Notes: generated by a model from the letters alone, not told the origin. 64,000 bases of DNA from Isoptericola croceus (GCF_029382255.1 NZ_JARLLG010000005.1:186001-250000); one strand, 5' to 3'. Positions 1 to 8,982 are shown, counted from the stretch's first letter. Program-made: numbers and translations.

Positions 1-1
1 C

Positions 2-1114
2 CGCGGGCGCGCGGCGATCCACGACCGTGAGAACTCGTTCTTCGCCGACGACCTCGCCGACCTGGCCGCGGCCGGTTACCTGCGGGCGATGGTCCCCGTC
101 GACCTGGGCGGCGGCGGGCTCACCCTGCGCGAGACCGTCCGGGAGCAGGCCCGCCTCGCCGGGGCAGCTCCCGCGACCGCGCTGGCCGTCAACATGCACC
201 ACGTCTGGGTCGGGGTCGCGCGCTACCTCCACGAGCGCGGCGACGACTCTCTCGACTGGTTGCTCACCGAGACCGCCCGCGGCGAGGTCTTCGGGTTCGG
301 CTACTCGGAGGCGGGCAACGACCTGGTGCTGCTCGGGTCCCGCACCGAGGCGCGGCCCGACGGCGAGGGCGGCTACCGCTTCCACGGCCGGAAGATCTTC
401 ACGTCCAACTCCCCCGGTTGGACCCGGCTGGGCGTGATGGGCCTGGACGACACCGACCCGGCCGACCCGCGGATCGTGCACGCCTTCGTCACCCGCGACG
501 GCGGCGGGTTCGAGATCCTCGACGACTGGGACACGCTCGGCATGCGCGCCTCCCAGTCATGCACCACGGTGCTGGACGGCGCCCACGCCCCCGCCGACCG
601 CGTCCTGCGCCGGCTCACGCCCGGGCCGAGCCTCGACCCGTACGTGCTCGGCATCTTCACCAGCTTCGAGATCCTCCTCGCCGGGGTGTACACGGGGCTC
701 GCGGACCGGGCGCTGCGCCTGGCCGTCGAGGCGGCCGGCCGCAGGACGTCGATGAAGACCGGCGAGGCGTACTCGCAGGACCCGGACATCCGGCGGCGCA
801 TCGCCTCGGCAGCGCTCGCTCTCGACGGCATCTGGCCGCAGCTCGACCAGGTGGCCGGCGAGATCGACGCGCGCGTCGACCGCGGCGCCGGGTACTTCCG
901 TGCGACGGCGGGCCTCAAGGTGCGCGCCACCGAGACGGCGCGCTACGTCGTGGACGAGGCGATCCGCTGCTCGGGCGGCTCGACCTACTTCAACCGGTCC
1001 GAGCTCGGCAGGCTCTACCGCGACGTCCTGGCCGGCACCTTCCACCCGAGCGACGACGAGTCGGCCCACTCGCTGGTGGCGCAGTCGATCCTGGGACCTC
1101 TCACCCAGGACTGA
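2..1114 (+). CDS. Acyl-CoA dehydrogenase family protein, 5'-truncated
   Basis: The frame is open from base 2 and the residues before the first in-window ATG (base 89) are plainly coding (IHDREN, then a helical stretch), so the true start lies outside the window. What remains, about 370 residues, has the acyl-CoA dehydrogenase layout: helical N-terminal part, a beta middle domain with FGYSEAGND and GMRASQSCTTVLDGAHAP, and a helical C-terminal domain ending in CSGGSTYF...LYRDVLAGTFHP. Such flavoproteins oxidise acyl-CoA thioesters at the alpha-beta carbons, but some relatives are monooxygenases or desulfurases, so the substrate is open. The last 14 bp overlap the convergent TetR gene. Confidence 0.88.
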   Translation, partial: RGRAAIHDRENSFFADDLADLAAAGYLRAMVPVDLGGGGLTLRETVREQARLAGAAPATALAVNMHHVWVGVARYLHERGDDSLDWLLTETARGEVFGFGYSEAGNDLVLLGSRTEARPDGEGGYRFHGRKIFTSNSPGWTRLGVMGLDDTDPADPRIVHAFVTRDGGGFEILDDWDTLGMRASQSCTTVLDGAHAPADRVLRRLTPGPSLDPYVLGIFTSFEILLAGVYTGLADRALRLAVEAAGRRTSMKTGEAYSQDPDIRRRIASAALALDGIWPQLDQVAGEIDARVDRGAGYFRATAGLKVRATETARYVVDEAIRCSGGSTYFNRSELGRLYRDVLAGTFHPSDDESAHSLVAQSILGPLTQD

Positions 1115-1802
1115 GTCTCAGGACCGGAGCCTCGGTGAGGCGGGCTCGCTCGAGCCCGTCGAGCAGCAGGTCGAGCGTGAACTCGAACTCCGTCTGGCTG
1201 TCGCACCAGCCGAGCGTGGGGTCGCCTGCGTCGTGGAGCTCGGACGCGACCATCGCCGTGGTGTACGGCAGCGCTGCCGCCATCGCCTCCATCTCGGCCT
1301 CCGAGGCCTCCGCGTCCCCGGCGTCGCCCGGGCTGAAGAGCTCCTGGGAGAACCCGAGGACCATGCTGCCCAGCGCGTGCATCGCACGGTGGGCCAGCCG
1401 GTAGGTGCAGCCGCCCCGGACCATCGCACCGAGCACGTCCTCGTAGAGCTGGAAGACCGCCGGTCGGATCGTCGTGCGCGAGCCGAGCAGGCCGGGCATC
1501 CACGGGTGCCGCAGCATGACGCTCCGTGCCGCGAGGCAGCGGGCACGCACCTGGGTGACCCATCCGTCGTCGGCCGCAGGTTGCTCACTCACCGCCTGGG
1601 CGATCTCCACCGCGACGAGGTCGATGAGCCCGTCGAGGAGCTCCTCCTTCTTGCCAGGGAGATGGTGGTAGAGCGACATCGCCTCGACGCCGAGCCTCGA
1701 TGCGACGCCGCGCATGGTCACGGCGGCGAGACCGTCGGCGTCAGCGAGGGCGACTCCGGCAGCAAGGACGCGCTCCCTCGTCACGGACTTCGTCGCCGCC
1801 AT
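1101..1802 (-). CDS. TetR-family regulator with tetracycline-repressor-like C-terminal domain
   Basis: A 233-residue protein with an N-terminal helix-turn-helix (about residues 8-55, containing TMRGVASRLGVEAMSLYHHL) and a helical ligand-binding domain resembling the TetR_C group. The ATG at 1802-1800 directly follows the divergent intergenic region. It is divergent from a DUF4386 membrane protein gene, and the 89-bp gap holds three near-identical palindromes that are very probably its operators. The natural reading is a repressor of itself and of the membrane protein, released by a small molecule that cannot be named. Its 3' end overlaps the acyl-CoA dehydrogenase gene. Confidence 0.9.
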   Translation of the reverse strand: MAATKSVTRERVLAAGVALADADGLAAVTMRGVASRLGVEAMSLYHHLPGKKEELLDGLIDLVAVEIAQAVSEQPAADDGWVTQVRARCLAARSVMLRHPWMPGLLGSRTTIRPAVFQLYEDVLGAMVRGGCTYRLAHRAMHALGSMVLGFSQELFSPGDAGDAEASEAEMEAMAAALPYTTAMVASELHDAGDPTLGWCDSQTEFEFTLDLLLDGLERARLTEAPVLRLSPG

Positions 1803-1829
1803 GTCCGCTCACCCCTTCCGTCGCCTCAC

Positions 1830-1874
1830 CTTACGACGTATGGTCACCTTACGGCGTAAGACTTACGTCGTAAG
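1830..1874. promoter_or_regulatory. Triple palindromic operator between tetR and the DUF4386 gene
   Basis: Three copies of a 13-bp palindrome of form CTTACGNCGTAAG lie at 1830-1842 (right arm degenerate), 1848-1860 (CTTACGGCGTAAG) and 1862-1874 (CTTACGTCGTAAG). Their centres are 18 and 14 bp apart. Symmetry, size and placement between the two divergent start codons fit a TetR-family binding site. The third copy ends 17 bp before the ATG at 1892, with an AAAGAGG ribosome-binding site between. Confidence 0.85.
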
Positions 1875-1891
1875 AGCGAAAGAGGCATCTC

Positions 1892-2590
1892 ATGAACGTG
1901 TCCATCTCCCGGCCCGTCGCCCGCACGACCGGCCTGCTCTACCTCGCCATGGCCTTCGTCGGCGTCCCGGGTTTCCTCGTGATCCGCCCGGTGCTCTTCG
2001 ACCACGACAGCCCGGCGGCGACGATGGCGCAGCTCGTCGAGAACGAGGCGCTGGCCCGCGTCGGGATCGGGCTCGAGCTCGCCCTCGTGATCGTCCAGGC
2101 GCTCACGGCCCTGTGGTTCTTCCGGCTCTTCCGCACCGTCGACCGGTTCGCCGCCGGGGCGCTCGCCGCGTTCGGCACGGTCAACGCGATCGCCATCCTG
2201 GTCAGCGCCGCCGGGCTCGCGACAGCGCTCGAGGCGGCCCTGGGCGGTGACGCAGCCGGCACCCAGCTCATGTACGCGCTCTCCGGCAGCCTCTGGGGCG
2301 TCGGGGCCGTCTTCTTCGGTCTGTGGCTCGTCCCGATGGGCCTGCTCGCACGCCCTGCAGGCATGCCGCGCGCCCTCGGCTGGATCCTCGTGGCCGGCGG
2401 GATCGGCTACGTCGCGAGCGCCTTCGTCGGCTACGTCGTCCCGGACGCCGGCCCCCTCGCCCAGCTGCTCACCGCACCCGCCACGGTGGGCGAGTTCTGG
2501 ATGATCGGCCTCCTGCTGTGGCACGGCCTGCGTCGCACCCCGGCGCCCGCTACTGAGGCCACGCACCAAGAAGCACCCGCCGAGGCCTGA
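1892..2590 (+). CDS. DUF4386-type multi-spanning membrane protein
   Basis: 232 residues with about six hydrophobic helices, beginning ARTTGLLYLAMAFVGVPGF and including LWFFRLFRTVDRFAAGAL. This is the usual architecture of DUF4386 proteins, which are small integral membrane proteins of unknown function. The start follows an AAAGAGG ribosome-binding site at 1879-1885. It is probably repressed by the divergent TetR through the three operators upstream. No catalytic motif is visible. Confidence 0.8.
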   Translation: MNVSISRPVARTTGLLYLAMAFVGVPGFLVIRPVLFDHDSPAATMAQLVENEALARVGIGLELALVIVQALTALWFFRLFRTVDRFAAGALAAFGTVNAIAILVSAAGLATALEAALGGDAAGTQLMYALSGSLWGVGAVFFGLWLVPMGLLARPAGMPRALGWILVAGGIGYVASAFVGYVVPDAGPLAQLLTAPATVGEFWMIGLLLWHGLRRTPAPATEATHQEAPAEA

Positions 2591-2609
2591 CCGGGTCCTC
2601 GGAAACGCG

Positions 2610-3419
2610 TCAGTCCCGGCGGGTCAGAGCCCGGAGACCGAGCAGGACACCGAGCACGCACCACGCCACGAGCACGACGAGGTCTCGGGCGTCGGCTGAG
2701 TATGCCTCGGATGCGAGCCCGGCCCGCAGCAGATCGCCCGCCGCCTGCACGGGCAGCCAGTCATGGACAGCCTGGAACCACTCCGGCAGCTGGCTCGCCG
2801 GGAAGGTCAGCGGCGAGAAGAGCATCACGAAGAAGACGAGCACCTGGCTGACGAGCTGGGCGAGCACCGGCGGCAGCGTCACCGCCAGCGCGTAGCCGAC
2901 CGACGTCGCGGTCACCGTGACGAGCACCACCGCGGCCAGCAGCACGGGCCAGTCGAGCACGAGCGCGAGGTCGAACCGGAGCTCGGCGACGACGACCGCC
3001 ACGGCCACGCTGGGCAGCGCCACGAGGAGCCACACGGTCAGGTCCGCCAGCAGGATCATCAGCCGCGGCACGGGCAGCGAGCGCAGGAACACGAAGGTGC
3101 CGTCGGTCCGGGCCCGCGCCACACCCTGTGGCACGATCACGAGCCCGACGGTCATGAGCAGCACCGTCGGTGCCCCTGTCGCCAGGTAGCGAGCGGTCGC
3201 TGCGTCGATGTCCGGGATGACGAACCCGAAGCCGATGATGATCCCCGCGGCGAGCAGCGCCTGCACGACGACGACCAACGGCAGGACGCTGCCCACCTGG
3301 GCGATGTTCCACCGCACCAGCGAGCGGTAGGCGGACCACGAGCCGGTCTCCGCCGGGGCCGGCGGCGAGGGGTTCGCGGTCAGGAGAGCGGAGGACTCGG
3401 CGGAGGTCTGCTCAGGCAT
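2610..3419 (-). CDS. ABC-2 type transporter permease
   Basis: About 269 residues with six predicted transmembrane helices (for example LPLVVVVQALLAAGIIIGFG and AQLVSQVLVFFVMLFSPLTF), typical of ABC-2 export permeases. The start is taken as the ATG at 3419 because it overlaps the end of the upstream ATPase gene by 8 bp (ATGCCTGA), the usual sign of translational coupling; an in-frame start 11 codons earlier is less likely. With the ATPase it forms a two-gene exporter for an unknown drug, lipid or peptide. An 11-residue polar tail ends the protein. Confidence 0.88.
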   Translation of the reverse strand: MPEQTSAESSALLTANPSPPAPAETGSWSAYRSLVRWNIAQVGSVLPLVVVVQALLAAGIIIGFGFVIPDIDAATARYLATGAPTVLLMTVGLVIVPQGVARARTDGTFVFLRSLPVPRLMILLADLTVWLLVALPSVAVAVVVAELRFDLALVLDWPVLLAAVVLVTVTATSVGYALAVTLPPVLAQLVSQVLVFFVMLFSPLTFPASQLPEWFQAVHDWLPVQAAGDLLRAGLASEAYSADARDLVVLVAWCVLGVLLGLRALTRRD

Positions 3420-4425
3420 GGTTGCTCGTCTCGGTCGTCGCGGTGCCGGCAAGGGTCCTGGTGCTCGCCCCGGTGCCGGAGGTCCCGGCGGACCCCGTCC
3501 GCGCGAGGTAGGCGTCCTCGAGCGTCGCGGGACCGAGCGTGTAGCCGTCGACGAGGCCCGCGGCGCGCAGGGAGCCCGCCCAGGCGACCGCCGGCGCCGC
3601 CTGGTCCGCGGGCACCACGAGCAGCACCCGGCGGCCTGCGCTCACCCGCTGCAGCACCGGGACGGGGACGCCGTCCCCGGTGGGGTCGCTGCTTCCCGGC
3701 GGCAGCGAGAGCTCGAGGCGCAACCCGTCGTCCATCCCGGCGGTGAGCCGCGCCGGCGACCCGGAGGCCACCACCTCGCCGCGGTCCAGGACGACGAGCT
3801 CGTCGACCACCTTCTCCGCCTCGAGGACGTTGTGCGTCACGAGGAGCACGCCCGCGCCTCGGTCCCCGAGCCGGCGCACGGCGTCCCACAACCGCCGGCG
3901 TCGGGAGGCGTCGACGTCGTTGGTGGGTTCGTCGAGCACGACCAGCGGCGCAGGTGACGCGACGGCCATCGCGAAGCCGGCGAGCCGCCGCACCCCACCG
4001 GACAGACCCCGACCCTCGGGCAGCGCCCGCTGGTCCATCCACGGTGCGATGTCGAGCTCGTCGGCGAGCCGCGCGGCAGCCTGGCGCGCTGCTCGACGCG
4101 GCAGACCACGCAAGCGAGCGGCGAGCTCGACGGCCGTGCGGGGAGTCAGCCCGTCGAGCGGCACCTGCCCCTGTGCCTGCAGGGCGACGAGCCGGCGCGC
4201 GGCACCGGGGTGCGCGACGGCGTCGACACCGGCTACGCGGATCTCCCCCGCGTCCGGACGGAGCAGACCCACGATCTGCGAGACGAGAGTGGTCTTGCCC
4301 GCACCGTTGTGCCCCAGGAGTCCGACCACCTCCCCCGCCCGGACACGGAACCCGATCGCCGCATTGGCCGTGACCTCGCCGAAGCGCTTGGTCACACCGT
4401 CCACGACGAGGACGTCGTCGGTCAT
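3412..4425 (-). CDS. ABC transporter ATP-binding protein
   Basis: About 337 residues. Walker A GHNGAGKTT is at residues 38-46, the signature is LSGGVRRLAGF, and Walker B is VVLDEPTNDVD. The ABC domain fills roughly residues 5-215, followed by a C-terminal extension seen in drug-resistance (DrrA-like) exporters. The ATG at 4425 is preferred over a longer form because it sits behind GAGGAG. It drives the downstream permease. An extended palindrome lies immediately upstream, towards the divergent TetR gene, suggesting TetR repression of the pump. Confidence 0.92.
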   Translation of the reverse strand: MTDDVLVVDGVTKRFGEVTANAAIGFRVRAGEVVGLLGHNGAGKTTLVSQIVGLLRPDAGEIRVAGVDAVAHPGAARRLVALQAQGQVPLDGLTPRTAVELAARLRGLPRRAARQAAARLADELDIAPWMDQRALPEGRGLSGGVRRLAGFAMAVASPAPLVVLDEPTNDVDASRRRRLWDAVRRLGDRGAGVLLVTHNVLEAEKVVDELVVLDRGEVVASGSPARLTAGMDDGLRLELSLPPGSSDPTGDGVPVPVLQRVSAGRRVLLVVPADQAAPAVAWAGSLRAAGLVDGYTLGPATLEDAYLARTGSAGTSGTGASTRTLAGTATTETSNHA

Positions 4426-4441
4426 AGGAGTCTCCTCAGAT

Positions 4442-4484
4442 ACCGTCAGTCTTGGAATACTGAGAGTATCCCAATACCTCCGGT
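4442..4484. promoter_or_regulatory. TetR-type operator between ABC exporter and tetR
   Basis: Centred on 4463 is an inverted repeat with 10-bp arms TTGGAATACT and AGTATCCCAA separated by GAG (one mismatch). An outer pair ACCG (4442-4445) and CGGT (4481-4484) is symmetric about the same centre. It occupies the gap between the exporter start (4425) and the tetR start (4511). A TAGGCT box at 4497-4502 could be the -10 of the tetR transcript. Confidence 0.75.
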
Positions 4485-4510
4485 CTTGGCCAGGGATAGG
4501 CTGGGGAACC

Positions 4511-5251
4511 ATGACACCCGAGGTGATGAGCAGGGCCGACCGCCAGCGGCAGACCCGCGAGGCACTCGTGCAGACCGCCCGCGCCGTCTTCGCCCGCGAC
4601 GGCTACCACGGCGCGCGGCTGGACAGCATCGCGCGCGAGGCCGGGTACTCCAAGGGAGCGGTCTACTCAAACTTCGCGGGCAAGGCCGATCTCTTCCTGG
4701 CGGTCATCGACGCCAACCTCGACCTGGCCACCCCTGGCGACTGGGACCCCTTCGAGCCTGCGCGCAGCACGCCGTCCGGGCCCCGGCAGACCAGCGCCGG
4801 CGACGACTGCCCCGTCGACCACGCCTCGCACACACCGGTCGACGACGCCGAGCTCGAGGAGGTGCTCCGCGGGTTCGCCCTCGCCACGCTCGAGTTCATC
4901 GCCAGCGCCGCCCGCGACGAGGCCCTGACCGCACGGATGGCCACCAAGATGGAGGCGATGATCCGGCTCAGCGACGCCGTCGCGGAACGCGCGCCGGACG
5001 ACGACGAGCTCACCACGACCGAACGTGCCACCCTGCTCACCGCACTGGAGCAGGGTGCCGCCCTGCAAAGCCTCGGCGGGGTCGGGCACCTCGACCAACG
5101 CCTCCTGCGCGTCGGGTTCCGTCGGCTGCTCGACCCCCGCCGCGCCGCCCTCGAGCGGGTCGACGACGCCCACGGTGAGACCGGCCTGCACCGCCAGGAG
5201 TACCGCGAGGAGATCCGCCGCAGCATCCACGACGACGGGTTCACCCGCTGA
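4511..5251 (+). CDS. TetR-family regulator of the divergent ABC exporter
   Basis: 246 residues. The N-terminal helix-turn-helix (about 20-65) includes GYHGARLDSIAREAGYSKGA and VYSNFAGKADLF, the classic TetR/AcrR pattern. The rest is a helical effector domain with a long acidic, low-complexity insert around residues 78-118. The ATG at 4511 was chosen because it lies 8 nt after the TAGGCT box; a start five codons later is possible. Divergent placement and the shared palindrome argue that it represses the exporter and itself. Confidence 0.88.
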   Translation: MTPEVMSRADRQRQTREALVQTARAVFARDGYHGARLDSIAREAGYSKGAVYSNFAGKADLFLAVIDANLDLATPGDWDPFEPARSTPSGPRQTSAGDDCPVDHASHTPVDDAELEEVLRGFALATLEFIASAARDEALTARMATKMEAMIRLSDAVAERAPDDDELTTTERATLLTALEQGAALQSLGGVGHLDQRLLRVGFRRLLDPRRAALERVDDAHGETGLHRQEYREEIRRSIHDDGFTR

Positions 5252-5285
5252 ATCCCGGTGTGACGTCGGCGCCGGACCCGCCCCG

Positions 5286-5291
5286 TAACCT
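5286..5291 (+). promoter_or_regulatory. Probable -10 box for a leaderless transcript
   Basis: TAACCT lies 6 bp before the ATG at 5298 with no Shine-Dalgarno sequence between, so transcription would begin at or next to the start codon. No convincing -35 was found. Confidence 0.5.
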
Positions 5292-5297
5292 GGCGCC

Positions 5298-6449
5298 ATG
5301 ACGCACGAGCCCACCGAGATCGCACCCCTGCGCTCCCCCGCCACCGTGGCCGTGACGGCCGGGCGACCCCCGCGGGTCCAGGGCGGCCCGGTCAACCCGC
5401 CGGTCGTCCTCAGCTCGACCTACGTCTCGGCGGGCGTCCCCGGGGGCGAGCTGCTCTACGCGCGCGGCGGCACCGAGACGTGGGAACCGTTCGAGGAGGC
5501 GCTCGCCACGCTCGAAGGTGGCGCCCACGGCGTCGTGTTCGGCTCCGGCATGGCGGCGATCGCCGCGACGCTCGGCGACGTGCCGGACGGCGGCGCGGTC
5601 GTCGTGCCGCGCCACGCCTACCAGGTGACGCTCGGCTATCTCGACGACCTGACGCGCCGGCACGGCCTCGAGGTGCGGCGGGTCGACATCGCCGACACGG
5701 ACCAGGTGGTGACCGCGCTCGACGGTGCCGACCTGCTCATGGCCGAGTCCCCCACCAACCCGATGCTGGAGGTCGCCGACCTGCCCGCGATCCTCGCCGC
5801 CGCCCGCGAGCGCGGTGTTCCCACGGTCGTCGACAACACGTTCGCCACACCCCTCGGGCAGCGACCTCTCGAGCTGGGCGCCGACGTCGTGGTGCACTCG
5901 GTGACGAAGTACCTGGCCGGCCACTCCGACGTCGTGCTCGGCGCTGTCGTGACCAACGACGACGAGACCGCCGCCCGGATCCGCGCCTACCGCACCCTGC
6001 ACGGTGCGATCGCCGGGCCCATGGAGGTCTTCCTCGCGCTGCGCGGGCTGCGCACCCTGCACCTGCGCGTCGAGCGCGCCGCCGCCAACGCCGCCGAGCT
6101 CGCCAGCCGCCTGGCCGGCCACGCCGCCGTCGCCGAGGTGCGCCACCCCTCCCTGCCGTCCGACCCGGGCCACGAGCGCGCCGCGCAGCAGATGTCGTCG
6201 TTCGGCGCGGTCGTCGGCCTGCGACCCGTCGGTGGCCTCGAGGCCGCCGACTCCGTCGTCGACGCCGTCCGGCTGTGGGTTCCTGCGACGTCGCTCGGCG
6301 GGGTCGAGTCGACGCTTGAGCGCCGCCGCCGGTTCACCACGGAGTCGACGACCGTGCCCGAGGACCTGATCCGCCTGTCCGTGGGGATCGAGGACGTCGA
6401 GGACCTGTGGGCAGACCTGGCGCAAGCGCTGGGCAGCCGCGGCGCCTAG
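5298..6449 (+). CDS. Cys/Met metabolism PLP-dependent enzyme (cystathionine gamma-synthase/lyase family)
   Basis: 383 residues, normal for the family. The PLP lysine is K204 in [11 protein letters not shown]. The substrate and cofactor motifs [10 protein letters not shown] (81-90), ESPTNPML (150-157) and VVDNTFATP (177-185) are present. Members perform beta/gamma-elimination or replacement on homocysteine, cystathionine or methionine. The sequence alone does not decide between gamma-synthase, gamma-lyase and methionine gamma-lyase; no partner sulfur gene is nearby. It appears to be a single-gene transcript, probably leaderless. Confidence 0.9.
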   Translation: MTHEPTEIAPLRSPATVAVTAGRPPRVQGGPVNPPVVLSSTYVSAGVPGGELLYARGGTETWEPFEEALATLEGGAHGVVFGSGMAAIAATLGDVPDGGAVVVPRHAYQVTLGYLDDLTRRHGLEVRRVDIADTDQVVTALDGADLLMAESPTNPMLEVADLPAILAAARERGVPTVVDNTFATPLGQRPLELGADVVVHSVTKYLAGHSDVVLGAVVTNDDETAARIRAYRTLHGAIAGPMEVFLALRGLRTLHLRVERAAANAAELASRLAGHAAVAEVRHPSLPSDPGHERAAQQMSSFGAVVGLRPVGGLEAADSVVDAVRLWVPATSLGGVESTLERRRRFTTESTTVPEDLIRLSVGIEDVEDLWADLAQALGSRGA

Positions 6450-6495
6450 GCTGGCCGGGACGGGCGCACCGCGTGCCCGGGTCGGGAGGCAGGAC

Positions 6496-7107
6496 GTGCG
6501 CACGAGGCATCACCGCCAGCTGTGGGCCGGAGTCGCCGCTGCGGCGCTGGCCCTCGTCGTCGCCGGCTGCGGGGGCGGCTCCGGCATGCCGGGCTACGGC
6601 ACCGGGACTCCCACGGAAGACACCAGCACGCCCACCGACGACGCGTCACCGACAGAGGGTTCCGCCACCTTCGAGGGCGGCACCGCGCTCGACACGGCCG
6701 AGCCCGGCGGTGACCAGCTCCTGACCGTCACCGACGTCGTCGTCGAGCCCCAGGACGGCTTCGACCGCGTGATCTTCACGCTGGACGGCAGCGGGACCCC
6801 GGGCTGGCGTGTCGAGTACGTCGACGAGGCCCTCGATCCGGGCAAGGGCGACGTCGTCGAGGTCGCCGGCGACGCGGTGCTGCAGGTGGTGGTGCTGGGC
6901 ACGGCGATGCCGATGGACTCCGGCGTCGAGGAGTACGAGGGCACGCCGGTCGTGCCCGACGGCGCAGGGTCCGTCGAGGATGTCGTCTACCGCTTCGTGT
7001 TCGAGGGGCAGACGACGGCGTTCGTGGGCGTCGCCGGTGAGGCGAAGCCGTTCGCCGTCTCGGTCGAGCAGGATCCGACCCGCCTGGTCGTCGACGTCGG
7101 TCACTGA
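6496..7107 (+). CDS. AMIN-like domain lipoprotein
   Basis: 203 residues from a GTG start preceded by GGAGG. The N-terminus is a lipoprotein signal with lipobox VAGC (modified cysteine C25). A Thr/Ser/Pro/Asp-rich linker (28-60) follows, then a beta-rich domain with GFDRVIFTLDG and PTRLVVDVGH, the pattern of the actinobacterial AMIN-like domain. Such domains are thought to bind cell-wall or periplasmic partners. The protein should be anchored on the outer face of the membrane. It converges on gpsA. Confidence 0.72.
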   Translation: MRTRHHRQLWAGVAAAALALVVAGCGGGSGMPGYGTGTPTEDTSTPTDDASPTEGSATFEGGTALDTAEPGGDQLLTVTDVVVEPQDGFDRVIFTLDGSGTPGWRVEYVDEALDPGKGDVVEVAGDAVLQVVVLGTAMPMDSGVEEYEGTPVVPDGAGSVEDVVYRFVFEGQTTAFVGVAGEAKPFAVSVEQDPTRLVVDVGH

Positions 7108-7131
7108 CCGGGCCCGACGGCACCGCGCGGC

Positions 7132-8142
7132 TCAGTCGGCTGCGCTCTCCGCCTTCTGGGGACGCGAGAGCAGGGCACGCGCCATGTCGTCCACGGACAG
7201 CCCCTCGTGCAGCACCGCCACGACGCCGGCGGTGATCGGCATGTCCACCCCGTGCTTCTGCGCCAGCTCCAGGACCGACTTCGAGGACTTCACGCCCTCG
7301 GCCGTGGTGCCGGTGGCGATGAGGGCGTCCTCGAGCGACATGCCCTGCCCCACGTGCTTGCCGAGCGTGTGGTTGCGCGACAACGGCGACGCGCACGTCG
7401 CGACGAGGTCACCCATGCCCGCCAGGCCGGCGAAGGTCTCCGGCTGGGCGCCGAGCGCCCGCCCGAGCCGGGTGATCTCGACCAGGCCACGGGTGATGAC
7501 CGTCGCCGTGGTGTTCCACCCGAACCCGCGACCCTGGGCCATGCCGATCGCCAGCGCGATGACGTTCTTCACCGCGCCGCACAGCTCGACCCCGACCACG
7601 TCGGAGTTGGTGTACGGGCGGAAGTAGGCGTTCGAGCAGGCCTCGGCGGCGAGGCGTGCGTTGCCCTCGTCCGGGCAGGCCACGACGGTGGCCGTGGGCT
7701 GACGCGTCGCGATCTCCTTGGCGAGGTTCGGCCCCGAGACCACCACGACGCGGTCGAGCGAGATGTCGAGAGCCTCGGCGATCACCTGGCTCATGCGCTT
7801 GTCCGTGCTGAGCTCGATGCCCTTCATGAGCGAGACCACCACCGCGTCCGGCTCCAGGTGCTCCCGCAGACCCTCCAGGGTGGTCCGGGCCACCTGGGAC
7901 GGGATCGCGACCACGACGACGCGAGCGCCGGCGAGCGCTGCCGCGGCATCCGTCGTCGCGCGCATCGCCGGCAGCTCGACCTCAGGGAGGTACTTGGAGT
8001 TGCGGCGTGCGGACGCCACCTCCTGGACCACGGCCTCGTCCCTACCCCACAGCGTCACGTCGCACCCGGCGTCGGCCATGACCATCGCGAACGTCGTGCC
8101 CCAGGACCCGGAGCCGAGAACGGCAGCCTGCACGCCGCTCAC
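7132..8142 (-). CDS. gpsA: NAD(P)-dependent glycerol-3-phosphate dehydrogenase
   Basis: 336 residues. The Rossmann motif GSGSWGTT is at residues 10-17, and the C-terminal catalytic domain includes ELCGAVKNVIALAIG and the end motif HGVDMPITAGV. It reduces dihydroxyacetone phosphate to sn-glycerol-3-phosphate, the backbone for phospholipids. The GTG start overlaps the plsC stop by 4 bp (GTGA), so the two are co-translated: GpsA makes the substrate for the acyltransferase pathway. In many actinobacteria ddl follows gpsA; here a convergent lipoprotein gene does. Confidence 0.97.
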   Translation of the reverse strand: MSGVQAAVLGSGSWGTTFAMVMADAGCDVTLWGRDEAVVQEVASARRNSKYLPEVELPAMRATTDAAAALAGARVVVVAIPSQVARTTLEGLREHLEPDAVVVSLMKGIELSTDKRMSQVIAEALDISLDRVVVVSGPNLAKEIATRQPTATVVACPDEGNARLAAEACSNAYFRPYTNSDVVGVELCGAVKNVIALAIGMAQGRGFGWNTTATVITRGLVEITRLGRALGAQPETFAGLAGMGDLVATCASPLSRNHTLGKHVGQGMSLEDALIATGTTAEGVKSSKSVLELAQKHGVDMPITAGVVAVLHEGLSVDDMARALLSRPQKAESAAD

Positions 8143-8900
8143 GGGCGCTCCACCGGCGGGTAGTGCATCTTCTTCACCTCGTAGTCAGGATGCTTGCGCA
8201 GGTCGAACCGGTGTTCCGGTGCCCGCTCGTCACGCAGCTCGGCGAGCAGCGCCGTGATCGCGTCCATGACGCGGTCCATCACCTCGCGCAGGGTCGCGGA
8301 GTCCTGCGGTCGGTCGTACAGGTCCGAGAGGTCCACCGGCGGCCCTGCGACGACCTGCACCCGCTTGCGCGGGAACGGCCTGAGCAGCCGCCCGTAGCGC
8401 GGCAGGATGTCCGTGGCGCCCCACTGGGCGACAGGCACCACGGGCAGCCTGGTCGTCAGCGCGATGCGCGCCAGACCGGTCTTGGGCTCCATGGGCCAGC
8501 AGTCCGGGTCCCGGGTGAGCGTCCCCTCGGGAAAGATCGCCACGCAGGCCCCGTCCCCGAGCTCCTCGCCCGCCCGCTGCAAGGACCGCGCGGCGGCCGC
8601 GCTCCCCCGGTCCACCGGGATCATGTTGGTGCCTCGCAGCACGGTGCCGACCACCGGCGTGGTGAACAGACCACGCTTGGCCAGGACGCGCGGCTCGTAC
8701 CCCTGGTCGAAGAGATAGTGCACGAACGTCAGGGCATCCAGCTCCGTGACGTGGTTCGCCGCGGCGATGAAGCCGCCCTCGGACGGGAAGTTCTCGCTGC
8801 CGCTCCACTCGTAGCGGCACATCGAGAACATCAGGGGTCTGACGATCCTCGCGATGGCGCGATAGATGCGCGACTCAGGTCTGGCGATGGGCACGGCCAC
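8139..8900 (-). CDS. plsC: 1-acyl-sn-glycerol-3-phosphate acyltransferase (PlsC family)
   Basis: 253 residues with the acyltransferase catalytic box NHVTELD (H50, D55), the substrate-binding FPEGT (123-127) and the conserved VPVAQWG. It transfers an acyl group to lysophosphatidic acid at the membrane. The GTG start at 8900 is followed by a basic/hydrophobic amphipathic segment. It lies between murA and gpsA and overlaps gpsA by 4 bp, linking envelope lipid and peptidoglycan precursor genes. Confidence 0.93.
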   Translation of the reverse strand: MAVPIARPESRIYRAIARIVRPLMFSMCRYEWSGSENFPSEGGFIAAANHVTELDALTFVHYLFDQGYEPRVLAKRGLFTTPVVGTVLRGTNMIPVDRGSAAAARSLQRAGEELGDGACVAIFPEGTLTRDPDCWPMEPKTGLARIALTTRLPVVPVAQWGATDILPRYGRLLRPFPRKRVQVVAGPPVDLSDLYDRPQDSATLREVMDRVMDAITALLAELRDERAPEHRFDLRKHPDYEVKKMHYPPVERP

Positions 8901-8925
8901 AGAGCCTACCTGTCCGACGGCGGCA

Positions 8926-8958
8926 CGGGGCCCGGGGAGGTCCGCCCCCCGGGTCCCG
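8926..8958 (-). terminator. G+C-rich hairpin between murA and plsC
   Basis: Arms of 12 nt (CGGGGCCCGGGG and CCCCGGGTCCCG, one G-U pair as RNA) flank a short loop. It lies just after the murA stop on the minus strand and before plsC. There is no U-run, so it may be a partial terminator or attenuator. Confidence 0.45.
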
Positions 8959-8982
8959 GTCAGCGGTGGTCGACGGTCGGTC

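Noticed and set aside
5252-5297. SAM-type riboswitch before the Cys/Met enzyme
   Set aside because: Only 46 bp of leader, and the likely transcription start is at the ATG.
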